The notes beneath the pieces are model-generated. The model worked only from the letters and a program-made list of their open reading frames with translations. It did no database searches and was not told the origin of the DNA. A DNA stretch of 64,000 bases, taken from Azospirillum cavernae (GTDB lineage: Bacteria; Pseudomonadota; Alphaproteobacteria; Azospirillales; Azospirillaceae). Numbering within the stretch: position 1 is the first letter of the stretch; every line of letters begins with the position of its first letter. The position numbers and the translations under genes are program-made. The stretch is taken from contig NZ_QYUL01000002.1 of assembly GCF_003590795.1 (NCBI RefSeq), positions 372,001 to 436,000 of the forward strand, in the 5' to 3' direction. Of the stretch, positions 9,414 through 17,066 are shown piece after piece.

Positions 9414-9428
9414 GTTCGTTCAACGAAC
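9414..9428. promoter_or_regulatory. 15-bp palindrome upstream of deoC
   Basis: GTTCGTT-C-AACGAAC is a perfect 7+1+7 palindrome 128 bases upstream of the deoC start. It lies in the 318-base gap (9287-9604) between deoC and deoR, which otherwise holds no gene. It is an operator candidate for a second regulator or part of the leader; no match to a known site is claimed. Confidence 0.45.
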
Positions 9429-9447
9429 AGATTGAACACTGAAGGAC

Positions 9448-9508
9448 AATGTTAGGATCGTCAAGGAATTTTGCGCTCGCACGTCACTTTTGTTATTATT
9501 TTAACATT
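9448..9508 (-). promoter_or_regulatory. Candidate DeoR operator and promoter region of the deo operon
   Basis: TGTTA-TTATTT-TAACA at 9491-9506 has the same 5-6-5 architecture and the same arms as the E. coli DeoR operator (TGTTA-N6-TAACA). A further half-site AATGTTA lies at 9448-9454 and is the inverted partner of TAACATT at 9502-9508. On the - strand a -35-like TTGACG (9464-9459) sits next to the proximal half-site. Two spaced sites would allow repression by looping, as DeoR does in E. coli. The arms are seen directly; binding is inferred. Confidence 0.6.
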
Positions 9509-9604
9509 ACTGACCGGCGGCGCGCAGGCGCGCCTCGGCAAACGTCGCCAAGCCGCGCAACCGCTTATTCAGTCAGGACATGATGGAAACGCCACAGAAG
9601 GCGA

Positions 9605-10330
9605 TCACCGCGTGGCGCGCACGCCCTCTTCGGTGACGATGGCGTGGAAATCGGTGAGTTGGGCAAAAAAAGCGGGGCGAAGACGCCCGATCTTGCTGGT
9701 GTCGACCACAAGATAGCTGGCCAACGCGCTGGCGATGGCCTTTTGCTTGATCGCCACTTCGTGAAAATTGGAACAGCTGACGCCGCGCGCGGCGTCAACG
9801 CCGCCCGCCGACAGGAACGCCTTGTTGATGCCAAAGCGACTGAGCGTCTCGCCAGCCTCCCCGCCGGAAAAGGAGGCCGACACCGGGTGATAGAGGCCGC
9901 CAAGCAGAATCAGGCGGACGCTGGGTTTGCGGATCAAGCGTTCCGCCACATTCATCGAATAGCAGATCGCCGTGATGGAAAAATCATCGGGAATCTGGTC
10001 GATGAGATGAACCAGCGTCGTGCCGCAATCGATGAAAATCGTGTCGTCCGGTTCGATCAGCCGCCCTGCGTTGGCGCAGGCGCGAAGCTTGGCCTCGGCA
10101 TGGCTGCCCGCCTCTTGATCGATTTCATAATTCTGGCTGCCGCCAATGTCGCCAGCTTTGACGATGTGACCGCCCAGATACGCAAAACGGTCAGGGTCGG
10201 ACGCGATGTCGCGCCGGACGGTCATTTCCGACACATTCAGCATCTCCGCCGCCTCGCGAAGACGCAGCACGCCACGTTTGGCCAGAACCTCGGCCAAAAG
10301 AATGGCGCGCTCCGCTCTGCGGTTCGACAT
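9605..10330 (-). CDS. deoR: DeoR-family transcriptional regulator of the deoxyribose operon
   Basis: 241 residues from ATG at 10330 (MSNRRAERAILLAEVL), preferred over upstream in-frame starts because GGAGA lies about 12 bases upstream and the N-terminus aligns with E. coli DeoR. The N-terminal DeoR helix-turn-helix reads LREAAEMLNVSEMTVRRDI. The C-terminal sugar-sensing domain carries DCGTTLVHLIDQIP (phosphate-binding loop) and FLSAGGVDAARGVSC. Members sense phosphorylated sugars; here deoxyribose 5-phosphate is the likely inducer. TGTTA-type repeats occur both downstream of it (before deoC) and upstream of its own start, which suggests autoregulation. Confidence 0.87.
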   Translation of the reverse strand: MSNRRAERAILLAEVLAKRGVLRLREAAEMLNVSEMTVRRDIASDPDRFAYLGGHIVKAGDIGGSQNYEIDQEAGSHAEAKLRACANAGRLIEPDDTIFIDCGTTLVHLIDQIPDDFSITAICYSMNVAERLIRKPSVRLILLGGLYHPVSASFSGGEAGETLSRFGINKAFLSAGGVDAARGVSCSNFHEVAIKQKAIASALASYLVVDTSKIGRLRPAFFAQLTDFHAIVTEEGVRATR

Positions 10331-10454
10331 GATCGCGACGCGTCTCCCAGCGCTTACCACCATGGAATCAACGATCCGCACTCCGCAGACCGTCCATGGG
10401 CGCTTTCAGAGTGGGATCCGAGACGGCTTGATGTCAACAGAAACTGTCCATTTT

Positions 10455-10471
10455 ATAACATTTGGTGTTAT
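10455..10471. promoter_or_regulatory. Inverted TAACA/TGTTA repeat upstream of deoR
   Basis: ATAACA-TTTGG-TGTTAT is a perfect 6-5-6 inverted repeat 125 bases upstream of the deoR start. It uses the same pentamer as the element before deoC but in the opposite (everted) order. It probably serves autoregulation of deoR. The surrounding gap 10331-10577 has no gene; a GC hairpin (CCGGGCG at 10516-10522, CGCCCGG at 10528-10534) lies just past the otnK stop. Confidence 0.5.
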
Positions 10472-10577
10472 TGACGCCGATTGATGGGGATCGTCCTGAT
10501 TCGCATCCCTCGCCTCCGGGCGTCGCGCGCCCGGCGGCCTGTCTGGTGTCACGCGCCTTGGGAACGACGCCCCTCGG

Positions 10578-11882
10578 CTATCCCATCAGCGCCAGCGCGT
10601 TGGCGAAGAAATCCCGCCCGCCGAAATTGCCTGATTTCAGGGCCATCAAGCGGTCCCCGCCAGCGAGACCGGCGGCGCGCAGAACCGGCACGCCAGGGGC
10701 GATTTCCGGGCCGACCAGGAAGGCCGGAACGACCAGCCGATCCACCACGGCGCCGGACGTCTCGCCGCCCGCCACCACCAGACGCCGGACGCCGCGTTCG
10801 GTCAGGCCCGCCGCGATGTCCGCCAACGCCTGTTCGACGCGGTGGCCGACCGCTTCCCGGCCATGGCGGGCTTGCAGCGCGGCGACGCGCTCCGGCGTGG
10901 CGCTGGATGCGATGACGACCGGCCCAGCGCTCAGACGCGCGTCGGCGAAGGCCAGCGCGCGGGCGACTTCGGCGGTGGGGTTGTCCAGCAGCGCGTCGGT
11001 GTCCAGGCGCAGGACCGGATACAGCGCCTCCGCTGCGGCGAGTTGCTCCAACGTGGCTTTGGAGCAGCTTCCCGCCAGGATCGCCGCCGGACCGCCAACC
11101 GGACGGGCGACGTCCGCCACGCCGTTTTCCGCCGGACGGACGCGCCCCGACGCGACCAGCGCGCGGGCGAGGCCCAGCCCCAACCCCGATGCGCCAGTGG
11201 ACAGCGGCCCGTCCAGCGCCACCGCGCCGATGATCGCCAAATCGGCGTCGGCCACCGCGTCGATGATGGCGGCGCCCTGCCCCGTCGCGCCCAATTCGTC
11301 CCGCCGCGCCCGCACCGCGTCGGCGCCGCGCGCCACCGTCATGCGGTCGATCAACCCGACCCCGGCCTGCGACTGGCGGGCCAGCACGCGGACCAGATTG
11401 GAATCGCGCATCGGGTTCAGCGGGTGATCCTTCAGCGGGCTTTCGTGCAGCGGTTGGCTGCCGACGAACAGATGTCCCATGAAAACGGTGCGCCCGGTTT
11501 CCGGGAAGGCGGGCGTCACCAACACCGGGCCGCCGCCGCAAGCGGCGCGCAGCGCGTCGGTGACGGGACCGATGTTGCCCTGATCGGTCGAATCGAAGGT
11601 CGAGCAGATTTTGAACAGCGTGTGGCCTGCGCCGCGCGCCGCCAGCCAACGCTGGGCGTCCAACGCCATGGCCACCGCCGCGTCCGCCGCGATGGAGCGG
11701 CTTTTCAGCGACACGACGACCGCGTCCACCTCCGGCAGCTCCAACCCGTCGGCGGGCACGCCGATGGTCTGAACGGTGCGCAAACCCGCGCGGGTCAGGG
11801 TGTTGGCGAGGTCGGACGCGCCGGTGTAATCGTCGGCGACGCAGCCAAGCGCCAGGGTTGTTCCAACGGTCATCGCCGTCAC
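10578..11882 (-). CDS. otnK: 3-oxo-tetronate kinase (four-carbon acid sugar kinase, DUF1537)
   Basis: Cytosolic kinase that phosphorylates 3-oxo-tetronate at C4 in threonate/erythronate catabolism. About 434 residues. The N-terminal substrate-site motif ADDYTGASD is near residues 16-24, CSTFDSTDQGNIG follows, and the C-terminal nucleotide site reads VAGGETSGAVV. The length is that of OtnK (about 420-430). A GTG at 11882 overlaps the otnI stop (GTGA); the ATG at 11873 (MTVGTTLALG) is an alternative start. It is the last gene of the - strand set ltnD-otnI-otnK, and its partner decarboxylase otnC lies across the divergent promoter. Confidence 0.92.
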   Translation of the reverse strand: MTAMTVGTTLALGCVADDYTGASDLANTLTRAGLRTVQTIGVPADGLELPEVDAVVVSLKSRSIAADAAVAMALDAQRWLAARGAGHTLFKICSTFDSTDQGNIGPVTDALRAACGGGPVLVTPAFPETGRTVFMGHLFVGSQPLHESPLKDHPLNPMRDSNLVRVLARQSQAGVGLIDRMTVARGADAVRARRDELGATGQGAAIIDAVADADLAIIGAVALDGPLSTGASGLGLGLARALVASGRVRPAENGVADVARPVGGPAAILAGSCSKATLEQLAAAEALYPVLRLDTDALLDNPTAEVARALAFADARLSAGPVVIASSATPERVAALQARHGREAVGHRVEQALADIAAGLTERGVRRLVVAGGETSGAVVDRLVVPAFLVGPEIAPGVPVLRAAGLAGGDRLMALKSGNFGGRDFFANALALMG

Positions 11883-12667
11883 TCCCCCGCGCCGGTGGAG
11901 CGCTGGGGCGTGAACCAGCCCAGACCGGCCAGGGTTCCGGCGCGCGGGCGGTATTCGCAGCCGACGAAACCCGCATAGCCCAGCCGATCCAGCTCCTCGA
12001 ACAGGAAGGGATAATTCAACTCCTCCCCCGCCGGTTCATGGCGCGAGGGGACCGACGCGATTTGGATGTGGCCGGTGATCGGCAGCAAACGGCGCAGCGC
12101 CATCGTGCAATCGCCATGCAGGATCTGCCGGTGGTACAGGTCGAACTGAAGCTTGACGTTCGGGCGGTCGAGGTCGGCGATCAGCCGTTCGGTCGCGGCG
12201 AAATCGTTCAGGAAATAGCCGGGCATGTCGCGCCCGTTGATCGGCTCCAGCAGCAGATCAAGGCCGCGTTCGGCCAGCGCGTCCGCCGCGTGGATCACGG
12301 CGCGGCGGTAGCTGGCCCGCGCCGCCGGGTCCGCCGGATCGGCCAAACCCGCCATCAGATGCAGACGGCGGCAGCCGGTGGCCTCGGCGTAGCGCAACGC
12401 CGTCTCAACCCCGGCCTGAACCTCGGCGAACCGCTCCGGCAAGGCCGCCAGCCCGCGTTCCCCCGCCGCCCAGTCGCCGGGCGGCATGTTGAACAGCGCC
12501 TGGGTCAAACCGTTGCGCCGCAACCGCGCCGCGACCGCGTCGGGCGGATGGTCGTAGGGGAACAGATACTCCACGGCCTGGAATCCGGCGTCGGCGGCGG
12601 CGTCGAAGCGGTCCAGGAACGACCATTCATTGAACATCATGGTCAGGTTGGCGGCGAAGATGGGCAT
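11879..12667 (-). CDS. otnI: 2-oxo-tetronate isomerase (hydroxypyruvate-isomerase family)
   Basis: TIM-barrel sugar isomerase converting 2-oxo-tetronate to 3-oxo-tetronate. 262 residues from ATG at 12667 (MPIFAANLTMMFNEWSFLDRF), with AGAGG about 10 bases upstream; the GTG at 12676 would leave too little space for it. The family signature FNMPPGDW is near residue 80. Metal/substrate motifs include LEPINGRDMPGYFL and QFDLYHRQILHGD. The stop overlaps the otnK start, so the two are translationally coupled. The assignment to OtnI rather than hydroxypyruvate isomerase rests on the neighbours ltnD, otnK and otnC. Confidence 0.92.
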   Translation of the reverse strand: MPIFAANLTMMFNEWSFLDRFDAAADAGFQAVEYLFPYDHPPDAVAARLRRNGLTQALFNMPPGDWAAGERGLAALPERFAEVQAGVETALRYAEATGCRRLHLMAGLADPADPAARASYRRAVIHAADALAERGLDLLLEPINGRDMPGYFLNDFAATERLIADLDRPNVKLQFDLYHRQILHGDCTMALRRLLPITGHIQIASVPSRHEPAGEELNYPFLFEELDRLGYAGFVGCEYRPRAGTLAGLGWFTPQRSTGAGE

Positions 12668-12715
12668 GGCGGTCACGGCCTCTTGTCGGCTTTGGCGGCG
12701 GTCTCAGGCGTCAGC

Positions 12716-12760
12716 GTCTTAGACGGCGGCGTCTTAAACGGCGGCGTCTTGGGCGCTGGT
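12716..12760. repeat. 15-bp tandem repeat spanning the ltnD stop codon
   Basis: Three adjoining 15-base units (GTCTTAGACGGCGGC, GTCTTAAACGGCGGC, then a diverged GTCTTGGGCGCTGGT) run through the 3' end of ltnD on the opposite strand. The copying gives two in-frame-like TAA stops in succession. It looks like a recent slippage duplication with no evident function. Confidence 0.6.
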
Positions 12761-13690
12761 TTTGGCGGCGTCGGGCAGAACCGCGCCGGACAGCGCGGCG
12801 TAGATGCGGGCCAGCGACGAATCATCGTCCCGCCCCATCCCGGCCCCCGCCGTGGCGAGATACATCTGCAACGCGGCGGCGGCCACCGGAACGGGATAGC
12901 GCGCGCTGCGCGCCATGTCCTGGATGATGCCCAGATCCTTGACGAAAATCTCCACCGCGCTCAAGGGCCGGTAATCCCCGGCCAGAATGTGCGGCACTCG
13001 ATTCTCAAACATCCAGGAATTGCCCGCCGACGCGGTGATGACCTCATAAACCTTGCCCAGATCCAACCCCTGCTTGGCGGCGAAGGCCATCGCCTCGCAG
13101 GCGGCGGCGATGTGGACCCCGGCGAGAAGCTGGTTGACCATCTTGAAGGCGGCGCCGGTCCCCGCCGACTCGCCCAGCTCGTACAGCTTGCCCGCCATGG
13201 CGTCGAGCGCCGGGCGCGCCTTGGCGAAGGCGGCCTGCGAGCCGGAGGCGAGGATGGTCAATTGCCCCTGCGCCGCTTTCGCCGCGCCCCCGCTGATCGG
13301 CGCGTCCAGATAGAGCCGCCCGGTCGCTTCCAGCCGGTCGGCCAGACGGCGGGCGATCTCCGGCGCCATGGTGGCCGAGGACAGGAAAACGGCGCCGTCC
13401 GCCATCGTCTCCGCCGCGCCCGCCGGGCCGAACAGCACGGTTTCGGTCTGGTCGGCGTTGACGACGACGCAGACCACCACGTCGGCGTCGCACGCCGCCT
13501 CCGCCGGGCTGGCGGCGGCGTGACCGCCCTCAGCCACCAGCCGCTCGACATTCGCGGCGGTCACGTCGCAGCCGACGACGCGGAACCCAGCCCGCAGCAG
13601 CGATTGCGCCATGCCGACCCCCATCGATCCCAAACCGATGACGGCGGCCTTGCCCCCGGCGGGCGCGGCGTTGGACGAAACACTCATCAT
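12734..13690 (-). CDS. ltnD: L-threonate dehydrogenase (beta-hydroxyacid dehydrogenase family)
   Basis: NAD-dependent oxidation of L-threonate (or D-erythronate) to the 2-oxo acid, the first step of the pathway completed by OtnI, OtnK and OtnC. 318 residues. The Rossmann motif GLGSMGVGMA is near residue 19, the substrate motif DAPISGGAAKAAQG is near 130, and the catalytic Lys lies in FKMVNQLLAG. The start MMSVSSN has GGAG 7-10 bases upstream. The last codons run into a small tandem repeat. Family membership is clear; the specific substrate is assigned from the complete otn gene set around it. Confidence 0.9.
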   Translation of the reverse strand: MMSVSSNAAPAGGKAAVIGLGSMGVGMAQSLLRAGFRVVGCDVTAANVERLVAEGGHAAASPAEAACDADVVVCVVVNADQTETVLFGPAGAAETMADGAVFLSSATMAPEIARRLADRLEATGRLYLDAPISGGAAKAAQGQLTILASGSQAAFAKARPALDAMAGKLYELGESAGTGAAFKMVNQLLAGVHIAAACEAMAFAAKQGLDLGKVYEVITASAGNSWMFENRVPHILAGDYRPLSAVEIFVKDLGIIQDMARSARYPVPVAAAALQMYLATAGAGMGRDDDSSLARIYAALSGAVLPDAAKTSAQDAAV

Positions 13691-13811
13691 TCACACTCCA
13701 GTTGGATGGCAACCGCGCCAGACGCGCGAAAAAAGGGGCGGGACGCCGGGTCGATGTCACGGCGGCGCGGCGTCCCGCCCAAGGTTCGCGCACCAGCGCG
13801 CGGGAGGACCC

Positions 13812-15116
13812 TCAGCGATTGACCAGCTTGGCCGGGACGGTCAGGACGGCGCCCGCGCCGATCACCAGCACGGCGGCCAGCGCGTACATGCCAAACGCGG
13901 TGCTGCCGGTGAAATCTTTAATCGCGCCAATCAGATAGGGACCGGCGAACCCCGCCAGATTGCCAACCGAATTGACGATGGCGATGCCCGCCGCCGCGCC
14001 GGTTCCGGTCAAAAAGGCGGTGGGCAAGGACCAGAAGAGCGGGGCGCAGGTGATGACGCCGGCGGCGGCCACCGACAGGCAGGCGATGGCGAGCGGCGTG
14101 CTGGTCGCCGTCGCCGCAACGATGAAGCCGACCGCGCCGCAGAGAGCGGGAACCACCAGATGCCAACGACGTTCGCGCATCCGGTCGGCGCTGCGACCGC
14201 ACAGGATCATGACCACCACGGCGCACAGGAAGGGGATGGCGCTGATAAGCCCGATGTTGAAATTGCCGACCACGCCGGTCGCCTTGACCAGAGACGGCAT
14301 CCAGAAGGTCAAGCCATACTGACCGATGACGAAGGTGAAGTAGATCAGGCACATCAGCCACACCCGGCCATCCTTGAAGGTGGCGGCGGTGGTCTGCGGG
14401 CTTTGCTTGGTCCGGCTGTCCGCCTCGATGTTGCGGGCGAGCAGCTCCTTTTCGTCATCCTCCAGCCACGCCGCATCCTTGATCGAGTTGTCGAGGTGGA
14501 GGAAGACGGCCACGCCCATCAGCAGGGCGGGAACCGCTTCGATCAGGAACATCCATTGCCAGCCCGCCAGACCATGGCTCTGGTTGAAGCTGTCCATGAT
14601 CCAACCCGACAGCGGGTTGCCGAAGATGCCCGACACCGGGATCGCCGACATGAAGATCGCGATGATCTTGGCCCGACGGTTCGACGGATACCATTGCGTC
14701 AGATACAGAATCACGCCGGGGTAAAAGCCCGCCTCGGCCAAACCCAGCAGGAAGCGCAGGGCGTAGAACATTTCCGCCGAATCCACGAACATGAAGGCGG
14801 CGGAAATGACGCCCCACGTCACCATGATGCGGGCGATCCACAGCCGCGCGCCGACCCGGTGCAAAATCAGGTTGCTCGGCACCTCGAACAGGAAATAGCC
14901 GAGGAAGAAGATCCCCGCCCCCAGCCCGAACACCGTTTCGCTGAAGCCCAACGCCTGCGACATCTGGAGCTTGGCGAAGCCCACATTCACGCGGTCGAGA
15001 TAGGCGACCACATAGCACAGCATCAAAAACGGCACGATCCGCCAGAACACCTTGCGGTAGGCGCGCGTCTCGACGGCTTCAACCGGGCCGTCCGCCGCCA
15101 GCACTTGCTGCGACAT
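13812..15116 (-). CDS. MFS transporter, anion:cation symporter family, probable threonate/erythronate uptake
   Basis: Inner-membrane carrier with about twelve hydrophobic segments, 434 residues from ATG at 15116 (MSQQVLAADG), with GGAGG 7 bases upstream. Motifs typical of the ACS family of sugar-acid carriers are visible: YLDRVNVGFAKLQM in the first loop, EAGFYPGVILYLTQWYP, and SGWIMD after helix 5. It is the first gene of the - strand threonate set and faces the LacI regulator across three operators, so it is probably the inducible importer for the substrate. The substrate is inferred from context. Confidence 0.88.
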   Translation of the reverse strand: MSQQVLAADGPVEAVETRAYRKVFWRIVPFLMLCYVVAYLDRVNVGFAKLQMSQALGFSETVFGLGAGIFFLGYFLFEVPSNLILHRVGARLWIARIMVTWGVISAAFMFVDSAEMFYALRFLLGLAEAGFYPGVILYLTQWYPSNRRAKIIAIFMSAIPVSGIFGNPLSGWIMDSFNQSHGLAGWQWMFLIEAVPALLMGVAVFLHLDNSIKDAAWLEDDEKELLARNIEADSRTKQSPQTTAATFKDGRVWLMCLIYFTFVIGQYGLTFWMPSLVKATGVVGNFNIGLISAIPFLCAVVVMILCGRSADRMRERRWHLVVPALCGAVGFIVAATATSTPLAIACLSVAAAGVITCAPLFWSLPTAFLTGTGAAAGIAIVNSVGNLAGFAGPYLIGAIKDFTGSTAFGMYALAAVLVIGAGAVLTVPAKLVNR

Positions 15117-15186
15117 CGTTTCCTCCAAGGGGTTTTTCCTGCGGGCGTTGCGTCGCCCTTTCGCCGCCGCCAGAGTCAAATTTGAA

Positions 15187-15202
15187 TTGGCAGCGCTGCC
15201 AA
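15187..15202. promoter_or_regulatory. LacI-type operator 1
   Basis: TTGGCAGCGCTGCCAA, a perfect 16-bp palindrome with the central CG typical of LacI-family sites. It is the copy nearest the MFS gene, 71 bases before its start. Confidence 0.8.
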
Positions 15203-15218
15203 ATGGTCATAACATTCA

Positions 15219-15234
15219 TTGGCAGCGCTGCCAA
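15219..15234. promoter_or_regulatory. LacI-type operator 2
   Basis: A second identical TTGGCAGCGCTGCCAA palindrome. Its centre is 32 bases (about three helical turns) from operator 1, so both would lie on the same face of the DNA. Confidence 0.8.
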
Positions 15235-15240
15235 TCAATT

Positions 15241-15256
15241 TTGGTGGCGCTGCCAA
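15241..15256. promoter_or_regulatory. LacI-type operator 3 (imperfect)
   Basis: TTGGTGGCGCTGCCAA differs from the other two at two positions in the left arm. Its centre is 22 bases (about two turns) from operator 2. It is the copy nearest the regulator gene (71 bases before its start) and may be the weaker, autoregulatory site. Confidence 0.75.
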
Positions 15257-15326
15257 CAATTGTTGCGGCGCACCGGCGGAAGGCGGAGAATGTCCAAAGT
15301 TTTGAAGCTTTTAAGGACATGCGACG

Positions 15327-16331
15327 GTGGACGGACGTGCCAAATCAGCGGCGGCGGTGACGCTGGCGGAGGTCGCGGCGGCGGCGGGGGTGGGGGAAAG
15401 CACCGTGTCGCGCGTGCTGCGCAACCACGGCTCCTTTTCCGCCAAAACGCGGGACCGGGTGATGGACGCGGTGAACCGGCTGGGCTACGTCCCCAACATG
15501 ATCGCCGGGACGTTGGCCTCGGCGGGGTCGCGTCTGGTCGGCGTGATCGTGCCGTCCTTTTCCAACATCGTCTTCGCCGACGTGCTGCGCGGGGCCAGTC
15601 AGGCGCTGGACGACAGCGGCCATCAATCGGTGATCGGAGTCAGCGACTATGACCCGGCGCGGGAGGAGGAATTGATCGCCTCGATGCTGTCCTGGCGTCC
15701 GGCGGCGATCCTGCTGGCCGGGCTGGAGCACACCGAACGCGCCCGCGCCATGCTGAAGGGCGGCGGCGCGCGGGTGGCGGAGATGCTGGACATCGACGGG
15801 AACGGCCTTGATCTGGTCGTCGGTTTCGCCACCGCCGAAACCGGACGGGCCAGCGCCCGCCATCTGCTGGCGCGCGGCTACCGGCGCATCGGCTATGTCG
15901 GCCATGATCTGAGCCGCGACACCCGCGCCGCCAAGCGGCTCGCCGGGTTCGAGGACGCCTTGGCCCAATCCGGCCTCTGTCTGATCGACCGCGAGATCGC
16001 GCCGGTCCCCTCCTCCGTCGAGGTTGGGCGGGATGGGCTGGAGCGGTTGCTGGCCCGCCGCCCGGATCTGGACGCCGTCTATTTCTCCAACGACGACATG
16101 GCGGTCGGCGGCTATTTCCTGTGCCTGTCGCGGGGAATCGCCATTCCGGGGCGGTTGGCGCTGTTTGGTTACAACGGTTTGGACGTCGCCCGGCTGACGC
16201 CGCAGCCCATCGCCACGATCCGCACGCCGCGCGTGCTGATCGGCGAAACGGCGGCGCGGCTCGCCCTGACTGGCGCGCCCGCGCAAACCGTCGACGTCGG
16301 GTTTGAACTGATCGAGGGGGCCACGGCCTGA
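15327..16331 (+). CDS. LacI-family transcriptional regulator of the threonate/erythronate genes
   Basis: 334 residues from GTG at 15327 with AAGGA about 9 bases upstream. The LacI helix-turn-helix is textbook: TLAEVAAAAGVGESTVSRVLRNH near residues 12-34, then NRLGYVPNMIAGTLAS in the hinge. The periplasmic-binding-like sensor domain follows from about residue 65 (GVIVPSFSNIVFADVLRG). It is divergent from the MFS-ltnD-otnI-otnK set and is followed by otnC. The three operators in the shared 210-base gap are the obvious targets. It resembles GntR-type gluconate repressors in layout; the effector is probably a pathway intermediate. Confidence 0.9.
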   Translation: MDGRAKSAAAVTLAEVAAAAGVGESTVSRVLRNHGSFSAKTRDRVMDAVNRLGYVPNMIAGTLASAGSRLVGVIVPSFSNIVFADVLRGASQALDDSGHQSVIGVSDYDPAREEELIASMLSWRPAAILLAGLEHTERARAMLKGGGARVAEMLDIDGNGLDLVVGFATAETGRASARHLLARGYRRIGYVGHDLSRDTRAAKRLAGFEDALAQSGLCLIDREIAPVPSSVEVGRDGLERLLARRPDLDAVYFSNDDMAVGGYFLCLSRGIAIPGRLALFGYNGLDVARLTPQPIATIRTPRVLIGETAARLALTGAPAQTVDVGFELIEGATA

Positions 16332-16363
16332 CCGCTGGCCCGACAACAGGCAAGGAAGCAGCG

Positions 16364-17059
16364 ATGAGCGACAGCAAACTGCGCGAGGACATGTGCCGCT
16401 ATGGCCGGTCCCTGTTCGAGCGCGGCCTCACCCCCGGATCGTCGGGCAACATCTCCATCCGCCTGGACGATGGCGGGTGGCTGGTGACGCCGACCAACGC
16501 GTCGATGGGTTTTCTCGACCCGGCCCGGCTGGCCCGGCTGGATCGGAATGGCCGTTTGCTGTCCGGCGACCCGCCGACCAAGGAAATCCCGCTGCACAGC
16601 GCGCTGTACGACACCCGGTCCAGCACCCAGGCCATCGTCCATCTGCACTCCACCCACGCGGTCGCCGTGACCATGCTGCCGGAAATCGACCCGCGCGTGG
16701 TTCTGCCGCCGATGACGCCCTACGGCCTGATGCGGGCGGGCCAGACGGCGTTGATCCCCTACTACCGCCCCGGCGACCCGGCGGTCGCCGACGCCATCCG
16801 GGGGTTGGCCGGGCGCTACTCCTCCGTTCTGCTGGCCAACCACGGGCCGGTGGTCGCCGCCACCACGCTGGAGGGCGCGGTCTTCGCGACGGAGGAGTTG
16901 GAGGAAACCGCCAAGCTCTATCTGCTGCTGCGCGGCATGAACCCCCGCTGTTTGACCCCGGCGCAGGTCGCCGACCTTGTCGCGACCTTTGGCTTGGAAC
17001 TGCCGCACCCCGATCATGTCCATGGGCATGATGGGCGTTGTCACGGGTCGGAGGATTGA
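16364..17059 (+). CDS. otnC: 3-oxo-tetronate 4-phosphate decarboxylase (class II aldolase family)
   Basis: Converts 3-oxo-tetronate 4-phosphate to dihydroxyacetone phosphate and CO2, the last step of threonate/erythronate breakdown. 231 residues, start ATG with AAGGAAG 7 bases upstream. Class II aldolase features: GSSGNISIRL near residue 26, catalytic Glu in TKEIPLHSALYD near 73, metal-binding His residues in HLHSTHAVAV near 93, and a third in LANHGPVVA. It is encoded 32 bases after the LacI regulator on the + strand, apart from the other pathway genes, so it is co-expressed with the repressor. Confidence 0.92.
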   Translation: MSDSKLREDMCRYGRSLFERGLTPGSSGNISIRLDDGGWLVTPTNASMGFLDPARLARLDRNGRLLSGDPPTKEIPLHSALYDTRSSTQAIVHLHSTHAVAVTMLPEIDPRVVLPPMTPYGLMRAGQTALIPYYRPGDPAVADAIRGLAGRYSSVLLANHGPVVAATTLEGAVFATEELEETAKLYLLLRGMNPRCLTPAQVADLVATFGLELPHPDHVHGHDGRCHGSED

Positions 17060-17066
17060 CGCCCCC

